Positions 28,716 to 37,175 of a stretch of 64,000 nucleotides of DNA are shown piece after piece; position 1 is the first letter of the stretch; every line of letters starts with the position of its first letter. The DNA comes from Paenibacillus thiaminolyticus. Its GTDB lineage: Bacteria > Bacillota > Bacilli > Paenibacillales > Paenibacillaceae. Location: assembly GCF_007066085.1 (NCBI RefSeq), contig NZ_CP041405.1:4047001-4111000 (forward strand), given 5' to 3'. The position numbers were made by a program, and so were the translations under genes. The notes beneath the pieces are model-generated. The model ran no database searches. It was not told where the DNA came from and worked only from the letters and a program-made list of their open reading frames with translations.

Positions 28716-29811
28716 AATTAATTTGAGATGCAGGCTAACCCTTCTAACTGCATTAATTTTGGGGGCCGTATGCGTTTGCTTGACTTATTTCTCAATCTTT
28801 AATGCCGGACTGGCCTTTTCAACTCCCTCCAATAATTCGCCGCGACTTCACTTTCCGCAGCAAGTTGATGAAGTGAAACCGGTTCCTTCACAAGGCAGCG
28901 ACAATGTCTATTTTATCTACGAGAAGAACAAACGGAAATTCACCAATATAAGCATCCTGTATATGTGTGTGTTTATCGTGATAGGTACGGGATTGACCTA
29001 TCTGATCGCAGGAAAAGTGTTAAAGCCGGTAACCGATCTGAGCAGGAACATTAGAGACATTGATGAAAATAATTTAACAACCAGAATTACGGCCAACCAT
29101 AATGGCGACGAAGTTGCGAAGCTTACATCATCTTTCAATCATTTGCTTACACGACTTGAAAACGCCTTTGAGAGTCAAAGGAGATTCGCTCAGCATGCGG
29201 CACATGAGTTTAAAACACCGCTTGCTTCGATTATGGCCAATATTGAGGTTTTGCAGCTTGATAAAGACCCGAGCAAGGAAGAATACAAGGAAGTTATTGA
29301 AATTACAAAGGAAAGTACCGAAAAATTGATACAGCTTGTTTCGGAATTGCTCCAGCTTCATGTCTCTGTATGTGAAGAAAGCATGGTAAAAACCGACGCC
29401 TACGAGATGTTTGAAGCGATCTTTCACGAACTAGATCCCTCAATCAAACAAAAAAACATCCGAACATCAAATGATTGCCAATGTCTGATTTTAGGCATAC
29501 CGGACTTGCTGTATCATGCGTTTTATAATCTCGTGGAGAATGCAGTCAAATACAACAAAGATGGGGGACAAATTAGGATTTCTTCCGATAAAAACAAAAT
29601 CGTCATATCGGATACGGGGATCGGCATACCCGCTTCCTACATTCAGCATATTTTTGAACCTTTTTATTGCGTGGAGCCTTCCCGCTCGAGAAAACTCGGT
29701 GGCAGCGGTCTGGGATTATCGGTCGTTAAGGCTATAATCGAAAAGCATGATGGAAATATTCATATTGAAAGCAACATTGGGGCCGGAACCACGATAACTG
29801 TAGAAATATAA
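28705..29811 (+). CDS. Sensor histidine kinase
   Basis: 368 residues. Two membrane helices (about 12-32 and 90-110) bracket a short extracytoplasmic loop of about 55 residues, so sensing may be intramembrane or by a small ligand site. HAMP (GKVLKPVTDLSRNIRDIDENNLTTRI), HisKA with phospho-accepting His167 (QHAAHEFKTPLASI), and HATPase with the N box (YNLVENAVKYN), G1 (SDTGIGIP) and G2 (GGSGLGLSVV) follow. It is the partner of the regulator upstream. Confidence 0.95.
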   Translation: MWNKINLRCRLTLLTALILGAVCVCLTYFSIFNAGLAFSTPSNNSPRLHFPQQVDEVKPVPSQGSDNVYFIYEKNKRKFTNISILYMCVFIVIGTGLTYLIAGKVLKPVTDLSRNIRDIDENNLTTRITANHNGDEVAKLTSSFNHLLTRLENAFESQRRFAQHAAHEFKTPLASIMANIEVLQLDKDPSKEEYKEVIEITKESTEKLIQLVSELLQLHVSVCEESMVKTDAYEMFEAIFHELDPSIKQKNIRTSNDCQCLILGIPDLLYHAFYNLVENAVKYNKDGGQIRISSDKNKIVISDTGIGIPASYIQHIFEPFYCVEPSRSRKLGGSGLGLSVVKAIIEKHDGNIHIESNIGAGTTITVEI

Positions 29812-29825
29812 TGGTTTTCCGAAAA

Positions 29826-29859
29826 AACATCTTGCCGTTTTCGGGGCAAGATGTTTTTT
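29826..29859 (+). terminator. Terminator of the two-component operon
   Basis: AACATCTTGCC (29826-29836) pairs with GGCAAGATGTT (29845-29855), followed by TTTT. Confidence 0.9.
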
Positions 29860-29860
29860 G

Positions 29861-29894
29861 CTTAACCGATACTTAACCATGAGTGCGTTATGAT
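29861..29894 (+). promoter_or_regulatory. Second response-regulator box and -10
   Basis: CTTAACC at 29861 and 29872 (11-nt period), then TATGAT (29889-29894) ten bases later. Core TTAAC half-sites and spacing match the box at 27976, so the same regulator probably activates the gene at 29975. Confidence 0.7.
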
Positions 29895-29974
29895 GATCTT
29901 GAAGCACCCCATATTTCGCAAAACGAGGAGGACCGCCATTGTATATTTTGCAAAAGGAACTAGGAGGAAGGTTA

Positions 29975-31582
29975 ATGGGCTTTCTATCGAAAAAGAATGT
30001 ACGATTCAACACGAGAAGACTTTTTGTGTCTGCTGTTATTGCACTATTGCTTGCAACGCCCATAACGGCAAAATCAGCGTATGCTTACAATGCAAGCCCA
30101 AATAACGAGTATCGTTTGTCCGTAAATAACATGGGTATCGAATCTGATGTGAACTCAATGATCATCCATAATCAACAATATATACCGTTGAGAGCTTTTT
30201 TTGAGAGCTTGGGGGCAGCCGTAGAATGGGATCAACAGAGCAGCTCCATCACAATAAAAAACGATAAAGCGGTAATCAGCACGAAGATAAACAGTACGTC
30301 ATTTACGATGAACGATGTTGAAAAAGAGCTTGCATCGGCGCCTTTTCTTAAAGGCAATACGGCACTAATGCCAGTAAGCCTTATATCCGAACTATATACA
30401 GCCGACACGACGATCGACGAGAAGGATAAAAGGATCTCGATCGTCATTGAGCCGGAACCTGTAGATGCGACGGAAGCGATATTACATGCTTTTGAAAACT
30501 ACCAGCTTGTTGCTCTGGGAGACGTCCATGGCCTCGATCAAGAACGGGATTTCATTATATCGCTTGTAACAAATCCGAAATTCACCGAAATGGTGCAGAC
30601 CATTATTATCGAAACCGGGAATGCAAGGTACCAAGACTTGGTTGATCGATATATCAATGGCGCGGATGTCGATATGGAGGAGCTTAGAAAAGTATGGCGC
30701 GATCTTTCCGTTTCTGGGATGGGCCCCACGGATACGATGTCCAATGAGAAATTGTTCGAGGCCGTAAGGGCTGTTAACCAAAAGCTGCCCGCTTCAAAAA
30801 AACTCCGTATTGTTCTTGGAGATCCGCCCATTGATTGGAACCAAGTAAACACGAAAGAGGATTTGGATAAATGGCTATCGCAGCGGGACACCCATATGGC
30901 TGGGGTCGTAGAAGAGGAAATTTATAGAAACAATGCAAAGGGACTCGTCATTATTGGCAGCGGCCACTTGAGTCGCAATAAACCGGGCGGAGCTGGACAG
31001 GTCGTCCCTGAACCTCCCCAAGAAGGCGAGCAAGCGCAATTTTTCAAAGAAGTGCCGGATGACAAGAGTACGAATGCTCCCATTGCCGACAAGAAACAAC
31101 CGATCCAAATCAATTCCAAATCTAAATCCATGTTGCAGCTTATCGACGAAAAACATCCAGGCACAACGTATGTCATCGCCGTTCATACAGGATTTGGAGC
31201 TAAGAATGATGAATTGGAGTCGAAACTTGAATCATGGGCAATCCCCTCCATTGCAGCCATAAAAGGAACATGGATAGGGGCGTTGGACAGCAGCTACGAC
31301 TCGTTGGGGAGTGTCGTGTTTGGACCGGGGATGGGCGGTAAATCTGCGATTCCATTATCGGGCAAGATGAAGGAAGCGGACATAGAGGGCTACTTATATC
31401 TAGGGGAGATTCATTCCTTTACAATCACCCAGCCTTCGCCTGATATTTATAAAGATGATGCGTATTTTAACGAGTTGAATCGCAGGCATCTATTGACGAA
31501 AGGAACCCCGTTAGATCGTGAAAATTTATTGAAAGAAAAATCATCGAATTTCCTTGAGAACTATCGTACGAATCAGCCTTGA
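29975..31582 (+). CDS. Exported protein: copper-amine-oxidase N-like domain plus Tiki/EreA/ChaN-like hydrolase domain
   Basis: 535 residues. A signal peptide (RRLFVSAVIALLLATPITAKSAYA) precedes a copper-amine-oxidase-N-like fold (about 59-95, MIIHNQQYIPLRAFFESLGAAVEWD), a module found on many Paenibacillus surface proteins. From about residue 165 there is a domain with LVALGDVHGLDQERDF (Asp183, His185), IIETGNARYQDLVDRYINGADV, LRIVLGDPPIDW and VIIGSGHLSR (His331). These spaced acidic/His motifs recall the Tiki/ChaN/erythromycin-esterase superfamily, so a hydrolase is likely; the substrate is unknown. ATG 29975 is chosen for AGGAGGAAGGTTA. Control by the neighbouring two-component system is inferred from the shared box. 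Confidence 0.75.
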   Translation: MGFLSKKNVRFNTRRLFVSAVIALLLATPITAKSAYAYNASPNNEYRLSVNNMGIESDVNSMIIHNQQYIPLRAFFESLGAAVEWDQQSSSITIKNDKAVISTKINSTSFTMNDVEKELASAPFLKGNTALMPVSLISELYTADTTIDEKDKRISIVIEPEPVDATEAILHAFENYQLVALGDVHGLDQERDFIISLVTNPKFTEMVQTIIIETGNARYQDLVDRYINGADVDMEELRKVWRDLSVSGMGPTDTMSNEKLFEAVRAVNQKLPASKKLRIVLGDPPIDWNQVNTKEDLDKWLSQRDTHMAGVVEEEIYRNNAKGLVIIGSGHLSRNKPGGAGQVVPEPPQEGEQAQFFKEVPDDKSTNAPIADKKQPIQINSKSKSMLQLIDEKHPGTTYVIAVHTGFGAKNDELESKLESWAIPSIAAIKGTWIGALDSSYDSLGSVVFGPGMGGKSAIPLSGKMKEADIEGYLYLGEIHSFTITQPSPDIYKDDAYFNELNRRHLLTKGTPLDRENLLKEKSSNFLENYRTNQP

Positions 31583-31811
31583 AAGCTGTGCGGTTCCTTC
31601 TCAACTCATTTAAAAAGTTACCGACAAGATAATGGTTCACTCACGTAATTTGTTACCCAGTGGAGGCTGTTACACAGCGTCTACTGGGTGCGCGTCGCCC
31701 CGGCGCGTTCATCCCAAGCATAAGGGACATCGGGACTTCTGCGTGGAGTTGGGCAAGCACGATGTAAGTCAACCGATGCTTCTTGAGTAAGATTTTAACT
31801 GAGTGATTACG

Positions 31812-31845
31812 TCGGCTTGAGTCGGATGGGGTTTTTTTGATACAA
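31812..31845 (+). promoter_or_regulatory. smpB promoter, including the right 20-bp repeat copy
   Basis: -35 TTGAGT lies inside the repeat at 31812-31831; an 18-bp spacer leads to -10 TACAAT at about 31840-31845. The repeat copy at 27652 keeps the -35 but has no good -10. Confidence 0.65.
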
Positions 31846-31962
31846 TATAAGTCTAGTCCGATTGCTGTCTTGCCGGTATCTCGCCTACCTCACGGAATGG
31901 CTGCGACCGAGCGGGAATCAGGATTGGCACTTATTACTGTCGTGCGTTGGAGGTCGTCGATC

Positions 31963-32436
31963 ATGGGGAAAAAGACCGATGGCAAGGTATTGGCTCAAAA
32001 TAAAAAGGCGTCCCATGATTATTTCATTGAGGACACCTATGAGGCCGGCATGGTGCTTACGGGAACGGAGATCAAGTCGCTGCGGATGGGCAAGGCGAAC
32101 ATCGGGGATGCGTTCGCTACGATTCGGAACGGCGAAGTGTTCGTGCACAACATGCACATCAGCCCGTTCGAGCAGGGCAACCGGTTCAATCCGGTGGATC
32201 CGACCCGGGCGCGCAAGCTGCTGCTTCATAAGGAGCAGATCAGCAAGCTGATCGGCTTGTCGAAGCAGGAAGGCTATACGCTGGTGCCGCTCAAGATCTA
32301 CGTGCGCAACGGCTATGCGAAGCTGCTGATTGGCCTGGGACGCGGGAAGAAGAATTACGACAAGCGCGAAGCGGCCGCCAAGCGCGATGCGCAGCGCGAG
32401 ATTCAGCGGGCCCTGCGGGAGAAGCAGAAGTATTAA
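31963..32436 (+). CDS. smpB: SsrA-binding protein SmpB
   Basis: 157 residues. This partner of tmRNA in trans-translation has an OB-fold with [45 protein letters not shown] and the basic C-terminal tail [27 protein letters not shown], which mimics an mRNA in the decoding centre. ATG 31963 is chosen because TTGGAGG precedes it and because of homology; an upstream in-frame extension to 31837 overlaps the promoter. It is followed by ssrA, as in other Firmicutes. Confidence 0.96.
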   Translation: MGKKTDGKVLAQNKKASHDYFIEDTYEAGMVLTGTEIKSLRMGKANIGDAFATIRNGEVFVHNMHISPFEQGNRFNPVDPTRARKLLLHKEQISKLIGLSKQEGYTLVPLKIYVRNGYAKLLIGLGRGKKNYDKREAAAKRDAQREIQRALREKQKY

Positions 32437-32653
32437 GCGGTGTCGGCGCTGTGGACACTATCCAGTCTTCTCCCTCCTTGGCAAGAAGTGAATACACATT
32501 GTGGCCAGATTTATGGTATACTAAATACATCGGCCGTATCGGCTTCAGGTGGAGCTGGCCGGACGATGGAATGCAATGCACCGATGTCTCGACATCTTAA
32601 TCCGAGACGGACTACCCCTTGGGGTGGAGCCTAATCTGCTTCGCTTCGACTAT

Positions 32654-33020
32654 GGGGGCGTTCTTGGATTCGACGGGGATAGTTCGAGCATGGGTAGCGG
32701 GTAGTGGGGACGCGTCCGCTTCATCAACGCTAACGCCAAATTTAAACGGCAAACAACAAACTTCTTACGCTTTAGCAGCTTAATAACCTGCTAGCGTGCT
32801 TCTACCCTGCATCGCCCATGTGCCGGGATAGGGGCTCAACTTCAGTGGGATACGCCGCGTAGTCTCCGCCTGGGGCTAACGGAAGAAGACAATCAGGCTG
32901 ACCTGTGAGAAAGCCGGTTACAGGGCGCTCCCGCAGGTGACATCAAAACTGTGACTACACCCGTAGAAGCCTGTGTGGCGTTATCTTCGGACAGGGGTTC
33001 GAATCCCCTCGCCTCCACCA
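32654..33020 (+). ncRNA. ssrA: Transfer-messenger RNA (tmRNA)
   Basis: 367 nt. The 5' GGGGGCG pairs with CGCCTCC next to the encoded CCA end, and GGTTCGAATCC is the T-loop. The resume codon GGC at 32748 opens a tag reading frame GKQQTSYALAA followed by TAA TAA; the ALAA end is the usual degradation signal. An extended -10 (TGGTATACT, -10 hexamer at 32517-32522) upstream is a likely promoter of a precursor. The 3' end is the attachment site of a genomic island (see 33021-39617), yet the gene is intact. Confidence 0.98.
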
Positions 33021-33026
33021 TGAAAA
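32985..33026 (+). repeat. Island attachment repeat, left copy (ssrA 3' end)
   Basis: A 42-bp stretch covering the T-arm, acceptor and CCA of tmRNA plus six bases beyond. It is identical to 39576-39617, and the two terminators that follow are also related (CCCGACC). Confidence 0.95.
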
Positions 33027-33053
33027 ACCCGACCGCGTGAGGTCGGGTTTTTG
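33026..33053 (+). terminator. ssrA terminator
   Basis: AACCCGACC (33026-33034), loop GCGTGA, GGTCGGGTT (33041-33049), TTTTG. Confidence 0.92.
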
Positions 33054-33201
33054 TTTGAACAAAAAAGCTATCCCGCCCGTATGACTGCCACTATGATGGG
33101 AAATAAATACTTGCAAAATGCAAATTATATAATTATAATTCAAATTATTATAAGTGAATTATTCGCATGTTTTTATGTTATATAGTACTTTTATTAGTCT
33201 G

Positions 33202-33224
33202 TTATAAGTTAGACTAACTTATAA
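33202..33224. promoter_or_regulatory. Perfect 23-bp palindrome, probable MarR operator
   Basis: Arms TTATAAGTTAG (33202-33212) and CTAACTTATAA (33214-33224) around a single A, 50 bp upstream of the MarR gene. The size and symmetry fit a MarR dimer; autoregulation is inferred. Confidence 0.75.
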
Positions 33225-33274
33225 AATGATTGTAATTTGCAAATTTATATTGAAAATAATGGAGACTAAACAAG

Positions 33275-33712
33275 ATGCACAACTTGCGTGATATGTTTCA
33301 ACTTATGACGAGAAGATTCGGGTTACTAAATAAAGTCTGCTGTAGTGCAGGTGGATTTGATATTTCACCTATTCAGAGCCATATTTTGTATGAGATTGAT
33401 AAACAGCATAATCCTTCTATGCAGATGGTTGCTGAGGCTTTGGGAACAGATATTACGACATTTAGCCGCCAAATCCAAACTTTGATTAAGATGGGGTTGG
33501 TGCGAAAAGAAGCAGACGTAAGCGATAGACGTGTATATATTTTATCTCTAACAACAGAAGGTGGCTTCGTTGCGGGATATATCGATCAACAAATGAATGC
33601 ATATTTATCTGAAGTTTTCTCCCATATGAATGAATTTGAGCGTCAAACCGTGATTCGCTCCATTCAATTGTTAAATGAATGTATGGCCAAGTCTAAAACA
33701 TGCTGTTCGTAA
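33275..33712 (+). CDS. MarR-family regulator with vicinal cysteines, in arsenic island
   Basis: 145 residues. The winged-helix core is MQMVAEALGTDITTFSRQIQTLIKMGLVRKEADVSDRRVYILSLT. Paired cysteines occur near the N-terminus (NKVCCSAG) and at the very C-terminus (SKTCCS), which is unusual for MarR and suits trivalent arsenic binding. ATG follows ATGGAGACTAAACAAG. The next intact gene is arsM, so this protein probably controls methylation of inorganic or organic arsenic. The ligand is inferred from the cysteines and context. Confidence 0.85.
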   Translation: MHNLRDMFQLMTRRFGLLNKVCCSAGGFDISPIQSHILYEIDKQHNPSMQMVAEALGTDITTFSRQIQTLIKMGLVRKEADVSDRRVYILSLTTEGGFVAGYIDQQMNAYLSEVFSHMNEFERQTVIRSIQLLNECMAKSKTCCS

Positions 33713-33878
33713 TAAGATTTGTTTTCATAAGATTGTCCTATTTACTTTTGAAGATAATCAACAGGGGCAAAAGTTGTATCAGAAGTCTGGTTATCGAACT
33801 GTCGGCGTCATGGAAAAGCAAGGAATCATGGGTGGAGATTATAAGGATGTCATGATAATGGAGAAAATCCTAAGCTAA
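33713..33878 (+). pseudogene. C-terminal fragment of a GNAT acetyltransferase (possibly ArsN-like)
   Basis: Only about 50 C-terminal residues remain: FHKIVLFTFEDNQQGQKLYQKSGYRTVGVMEKQG followed by DVMIMEKIL, the closing strands of a GNAT domain. The upstream part, with the acetyl-CoA loop, is missing, and the frame simply runs back into the MarR gene. In arsenic clusters, GNAT genes of the phosphinothricin/arsinothricin acetyltransferase (ArsN) type lie in this position; that identity is a guess from context. Confidence 0.6.
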
Positions 33879-33901
33879 AACTCTATTGTGGAGGGGACAT
33901 A

Positions 33902-34720
33902 ATGGAATCACAACAAAAGGATCAAGTTCGCCAGGCGGTACGCAGCCACTATAAAAAAGTTGTAGTTCAGGAGCAAGAACAAACAAGTTGCTGCGCTCCT
34001 AAAACAAGCAGCTCCTGTTGCGGTGGAAATGAAGTACATGACCAAGCGTCAGCTCAGATGGGTTATTCCAGTGATGAATTATCGTCTGTTCCTGCAGGAG
34101 CAAACTTAGGGCTGGGCTGTGGCAATCCTCAAGGTATCGCCTCACTGAAATCAGGTGAAGTTGTATTGGATCTTGGTAGCGGCGCTGGATTCGACTGCTT
34201 CCTGGCATCGAAGCAGGTAGGGGATGAGGGGCAAGTTATAGGCGTAGACATGACTCCAGAGATGGTGAGCAAGGCACGGAAACTGGCATCGCAAGGAAAC
34301 ATAAATAATACGGAATTTAGATTAGGAGAAATTGAGCATTTGCCGATTGCTGATCAAAGTGTGGATGTAATCATTTCAAACTGTGTCATCAATCTATCCC
34401 CAGATAAACAGCAAGTATTCCATGAATCGTATCGGGTGTTGAAAGACGGCGGTCGATTGGCCATATCCGACATTGTGACGACGGCCACACTGCCAGAAGA
34501 GATCCTTCAAAATATGGATGCATACTCCTGCTGTATATCAGGTGCATCTTCGGCTGAAGAGATTCAGAAGATGCTTATTGCTAGCGGCTTTACGGATATT
34601 CGCATTGAGCCAAAGGATGAATCCCGAACTTTTATCAAAGACTGGGTACCAGGATCCAGTGTAGAGGATTATATTGTGTCTGCGACCATACAAGCTGACA
34701 AACCTCAAACTTGTAACTAA
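33902..34720 (+). CDS. arsM: Arsenite S-adenosylmethionine methyltransferase
   Basis: 272 residues. It methylates As(III) using SAM and thiols. The SAM motif VVLDLGSGAGFDCFLA, IGVDMTPEMV and the arsenic-binding cysteines in ISNCVINLSPDK and DAYSCCISGA are present. The N-terminus carries extra Cys pairs (TSCCAPKTSSSCCGG) typical of bacterial ArsM. AGGGGACATA stands before the ATG. It is convergent with arsA. Confidence 0.95.
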   Translation: MESQQKDQVRQAVRSHYKKVVVQEQEQTSCCAPKTSSSCCGGNEVHDQASAQMGYSSDELSSVPAGANLGLGCGNPQGIASLKSGEVVLDLGSGAGFDCFLASKQVGDEGQVIGVDMTPEMVSKARKLASQGNINNTEFRLGEIEHLPIADQSVDVIISNCVINLSPDKQQVFHESYRVLKDGGRLAISDIVTTATLPEEILQNMDAYSCCISGASSAEEIQKMLIASGFTDIRIEPKDESRTFIKDWVPGSSVEDYIVSATIQADKPQTCN

Positions 34721-34753
34721 ATAACGGTAGACTTCCGAAGTATCACTACAAAA

Positions 34754-34785
34754 AAAGATGCGCCTTATCATGAAGGAGCATCTTT
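34754..34785. terminator. Bidirectional terminator between arsM and arsA
   Basis: AAAGATGC (34754-34761) pairs with GCATCTTT (34778-34785), with an inner CCTT/AAGG extension; A-run before, TTC ATT after. Confidence 0.75.
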
Positions 34786-34871
34786 TCATTTGGTCTATGA
34801 ATAGTTTCGTTGCAGAGCTGTCATTTGCTCAGGCTTGATGGCAACTCTCCTTATCCATCTTCACGTGAATT

Positions 34872-36620
34872 TTATACAAGCCGAAGGAGAGCTTCTCCTC
34901 TAGGCGCTTCCTCTTGCCAAGACACAAGGGTCATTTCCTTAGAAACTAATTTTACTCTTTGGATCCATTCCGTTTCATTTCTTTCCCGTTGACGAAGGAT
35001 GGGATCGTGTGTAGGAATGCCCTGCCAGCTCTGATTCACCACCCACCAGGAAGGAGTAATCGACGCTCTTAACAAATCTTGCTGCAGACGTTCTGCCTCC
35101 AGCACGGGAGTTGCATCTGGAAGTGTCACGATAACAACGGAGGTCTCCTCTCCATTCCGTAAACGGGGAAGCAACAGACGTACCTCCTCCGGAATATCGC
35201 CGCTTGAGCGATTGGCCTCTCGATGGTAGGCTTCAGCAGCATCCAGAAGCATCAATGTATGACCTGTAGGGGCTGTATCCAGAACGACGAATCCATCGTT
35301 TATCTGATCTATGGTACGGGCAAAAGCACGGAATACGGCGATTTCCTCTGTGCATGGGGAATTCAAGTCTTCCTGCAGCAGCTCAAGCTCATCAGGAGAC
35401 AGATGCTGATTTTCAGCCATGATTCCATCCACATAAGCTTGGGTTTCAGCCTTGGGATCAATGCGGCTAACTGTTACGCGATCGATTGTAAAATCATCAC
35501 CAAGGGTAAATGTCAGATGCGCTGCTGGGTCTGTAGTCGACAAATGAACTTGGTGTCCCATACGGGCTAATCCAACAGCGAGAGCTGCGGCAACCGTTGT
35601 TTTGCCCACGCCGCCTTTCCCCATAGTCAGTATGACACCCGATTTCTTATTTTCCCATTGCTTTAACAGAGGTGACAGCCCTACCGCCTCTATAGGAAAA
35701 GGGTTATTAACTGGAACTGATAGCTCAGCCGTTTCAGTGTCCATGAGTAGATGACGAAGATGATCAATTCCTGTCATGGTCATTGGTTTCAAGTAAACCT
35801 CATAATGAGGCAAGGATCGAAGCGCGTGTGACATCCCTTCCAGGGCTTCGTGTTGTAGAGATGCATAACGGGCAGCATAAGGATCTTCTCCATCTGTCTT
35901 CAATACTCCATTAATAATAAGATGCTGATTCAAGAGCCCCAGTTCCTTTAACTCTCCTGAAGCACGATCAGCTTCATCCAATGAAGCTTGATCCGGACGA
36001 GCAACTAGATACAGGGCGGTTCGCTCTGCGCTTGACAGTTCTAAGACCGCGTGGGAGTATAGCTCCTTCTTAGCTTGGAGACCAGAAAGTGGGCCAAGGC
36101 AGGAAGCTCCGTGACGGCTTGTGTCTATATGATGATCCCAGGCCTTCGGTAGTTGAAGGAGACGAAGCGTATGTCCTGTTGGAGCGGTGTCAAAAATAAT
36201 ATGGTCAAACTTCCGATTCTCATCCGTGTCGGCAAGCAATCTCGTAAACTCATCGAAGGCTGCAATCTCAACCGTACAGGCCCCAGATAACTGCTCCTCG
36301 ATCTGTGCAACTGCAGAGTCAGGCAATATACCACGGTAAGGGGCAACGACTTGCTCACGATAAGCCTTAGCTGCTAGTTCCGGGTCAATATTGATTCCAA
36401 ACAAATGAGGAACTGCCGGAATGGATGTGGGTTGTTGACCAAGTGTCGTTTCCAGAACATCATCCAAGTTGGATGCAGGGTCCGTGCTGACTAGGAGAAC
36501 GTTACGACCTCCACTTGCAAGTGTAATTGCGGTAGCAGCCGCAACCGACGTTTTGCCGACGCCACCTTTCCCTGTAAAGAATAGAAATCGTTGTTGTATG
36601 GAAAGCGGAGCGTATTTCAT
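34872..36620 (-). CDS. arsA: Arsenical pump-driving ATPase ArsA
   Basis: 582 residues in two homologous halves, each with a deviant Walker A (FTGKGGVGKTSVAAATA near residue 18 and TMGKGGVGKTTVAAALA near 330) and a DTAPTGHTLRLLQLP / DTAPTGHTLMLLDAA signature. CTVEIAAFDEF and CTEEIAVFRAFA carry the metal-site cysteines. It energises arsenite export. The start at 36620 follows AAAGGAGGACAAATCTA. It is downstream of arsD on the same transcript. Pairing with Acr3 rather than ArsB is unusual but known. Confidence 0.96.
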   Translation of the reverse strand: MKYAPLSIQQRFLFFTGKGGVGKTSVAAATAITLASGGRNVLLVSTDPASNLDDVLETTLGQQPTSIPAVPHLFGINIDPELAAKAYREQVVAPYRGILPDSAVAQIEEQLSGACTVEIAAFDEFTRLLADTDENRKFDHIIFDTAPTGHTLRLLQLPKAWDHHIDTSRHGASCLGPLSGLQAKKELYSHAVLELSSAERTALYLVARPDQASLDEADRASGELKELGLLNQHLIINGVLKTDGEDPYAARYASLQHEALEGMSHALRSLPHYEVYLKPMTMTGIDHLRHLLMDTETAELSVPVNNPFPIEAVGLSPLLKQWENKKSGVILTMGKGGVGKTTVAAALAVGLARMGHQVHLSTTDPAAHLTFTLGDDFTIDRVTVSRIDPKAETQAYVDGIMAENQHLSPDELELLQEDLNSPCTEEIAVFRAFARTIDQINDGFVVLDTAPTGHTLMLLDAAEAYHREANRSSGDIPEEVRLLLPRLRNGEETSVVIVTLPDATPVLEAERLQQDLLRASITPSWWVVNQSWQGIPTHDPILRQRERNETEWIQRVKLVSKEMTLVSWQEEAPRGEALLRLV

Positions 36621-36646
36621 TAGATTTGTCCTCCTTTTGATGTGAA

Positions 36647-37039
36647 TCAACAACAGCCGCTACCGGGTTCGCAGCAATCCTTAGATCCAGTTTTGATTGT
36701 AAAGTTTAATGGCTTCTTTCCGATTGAATGGATTTTGGAAGAGCCCCACTCTTCAAGCTCTTGATTGGTAGGATAACACTGCTTCTTTCGTATTTCTCCA
36801 TTAACGAGAGTAACGGGAAGAATTTCCGGACCATGCTGCTGCAGGAGTGAGGAAATCGTTGTATTGGAAACGAAATGGTCTACATCTTGAGACAGGTTAT
36901 AACGATGGATATCAATATTTTGTTTTTTCAATTGTTCAATCGCATTAGCGACCTGAATAAGTGCAGGGTCAACACTCGGTCCACAGACTCCCGTTGAACA
37001 GCATAAGGCAGGGTCAAAGATTTCAATTTTGACGCTCAT
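36647..37039 (-). CDS. arsD: Arsenic metallochaperone ArsD
   Basis: 130 residues. It carries As(III) to ArsA. The N-terminal site DPALCCSTGVCGPSVDP (Cys13, Cys14, Cys19) is intact, and the C-terminus has further Cys pairs (KDCCEPGSGCC). Thioredoxin-like features (NTTISSLLQQHGPEILPVTLVNGEI) match the family. It precedes arsA by 26 bp and is divergent from arsR. Confidence 0.94.
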   Translation of the reverse strand: MSVKIEIFDPALCCSTGVCGPSVDPALIQVANAIEQLKKQNIDIHRYNLSQDVDHFVSNTTISSLLQQHGPEILPVTLVNGEIRKKQCYPTNQELEEWGSSKIHSIGKKPLNFTIKTGSKDCCEPGSGCC

Positions 37040-37082
37040 AATGGTTACCTCCAGTTTATATAATAAAGTGAACTATAAATTA

Positions 37083-37155
37083 ACCATATAAGCATTTAAT
37101 TATAAAGTCAATAACTACATAATCACTTGATTATATTATTGTTTGCTTATATAAT
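37083..37155. promoter_or_regulatory. Divergent arsD/arsR promoters with ArsR operator
   Basis: Minus strand: -35 TTGACT (37106-37111), 17 bp, -10 TATGGT (37083-37088) for arsDA. Plus strand: -35 TTGATT (37127-37132), 17 bp, -10 TATAAT (37150-37155) for arsR-acr3-arsC. The palindrome ATAATCACTTGATTAT at 37119-37134 covers the arsR -35 and resembles known ArsR sites. Confidence 0.88.
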
Positions 37156-37175
37156 GATGACGAACCAAAGGGGGA

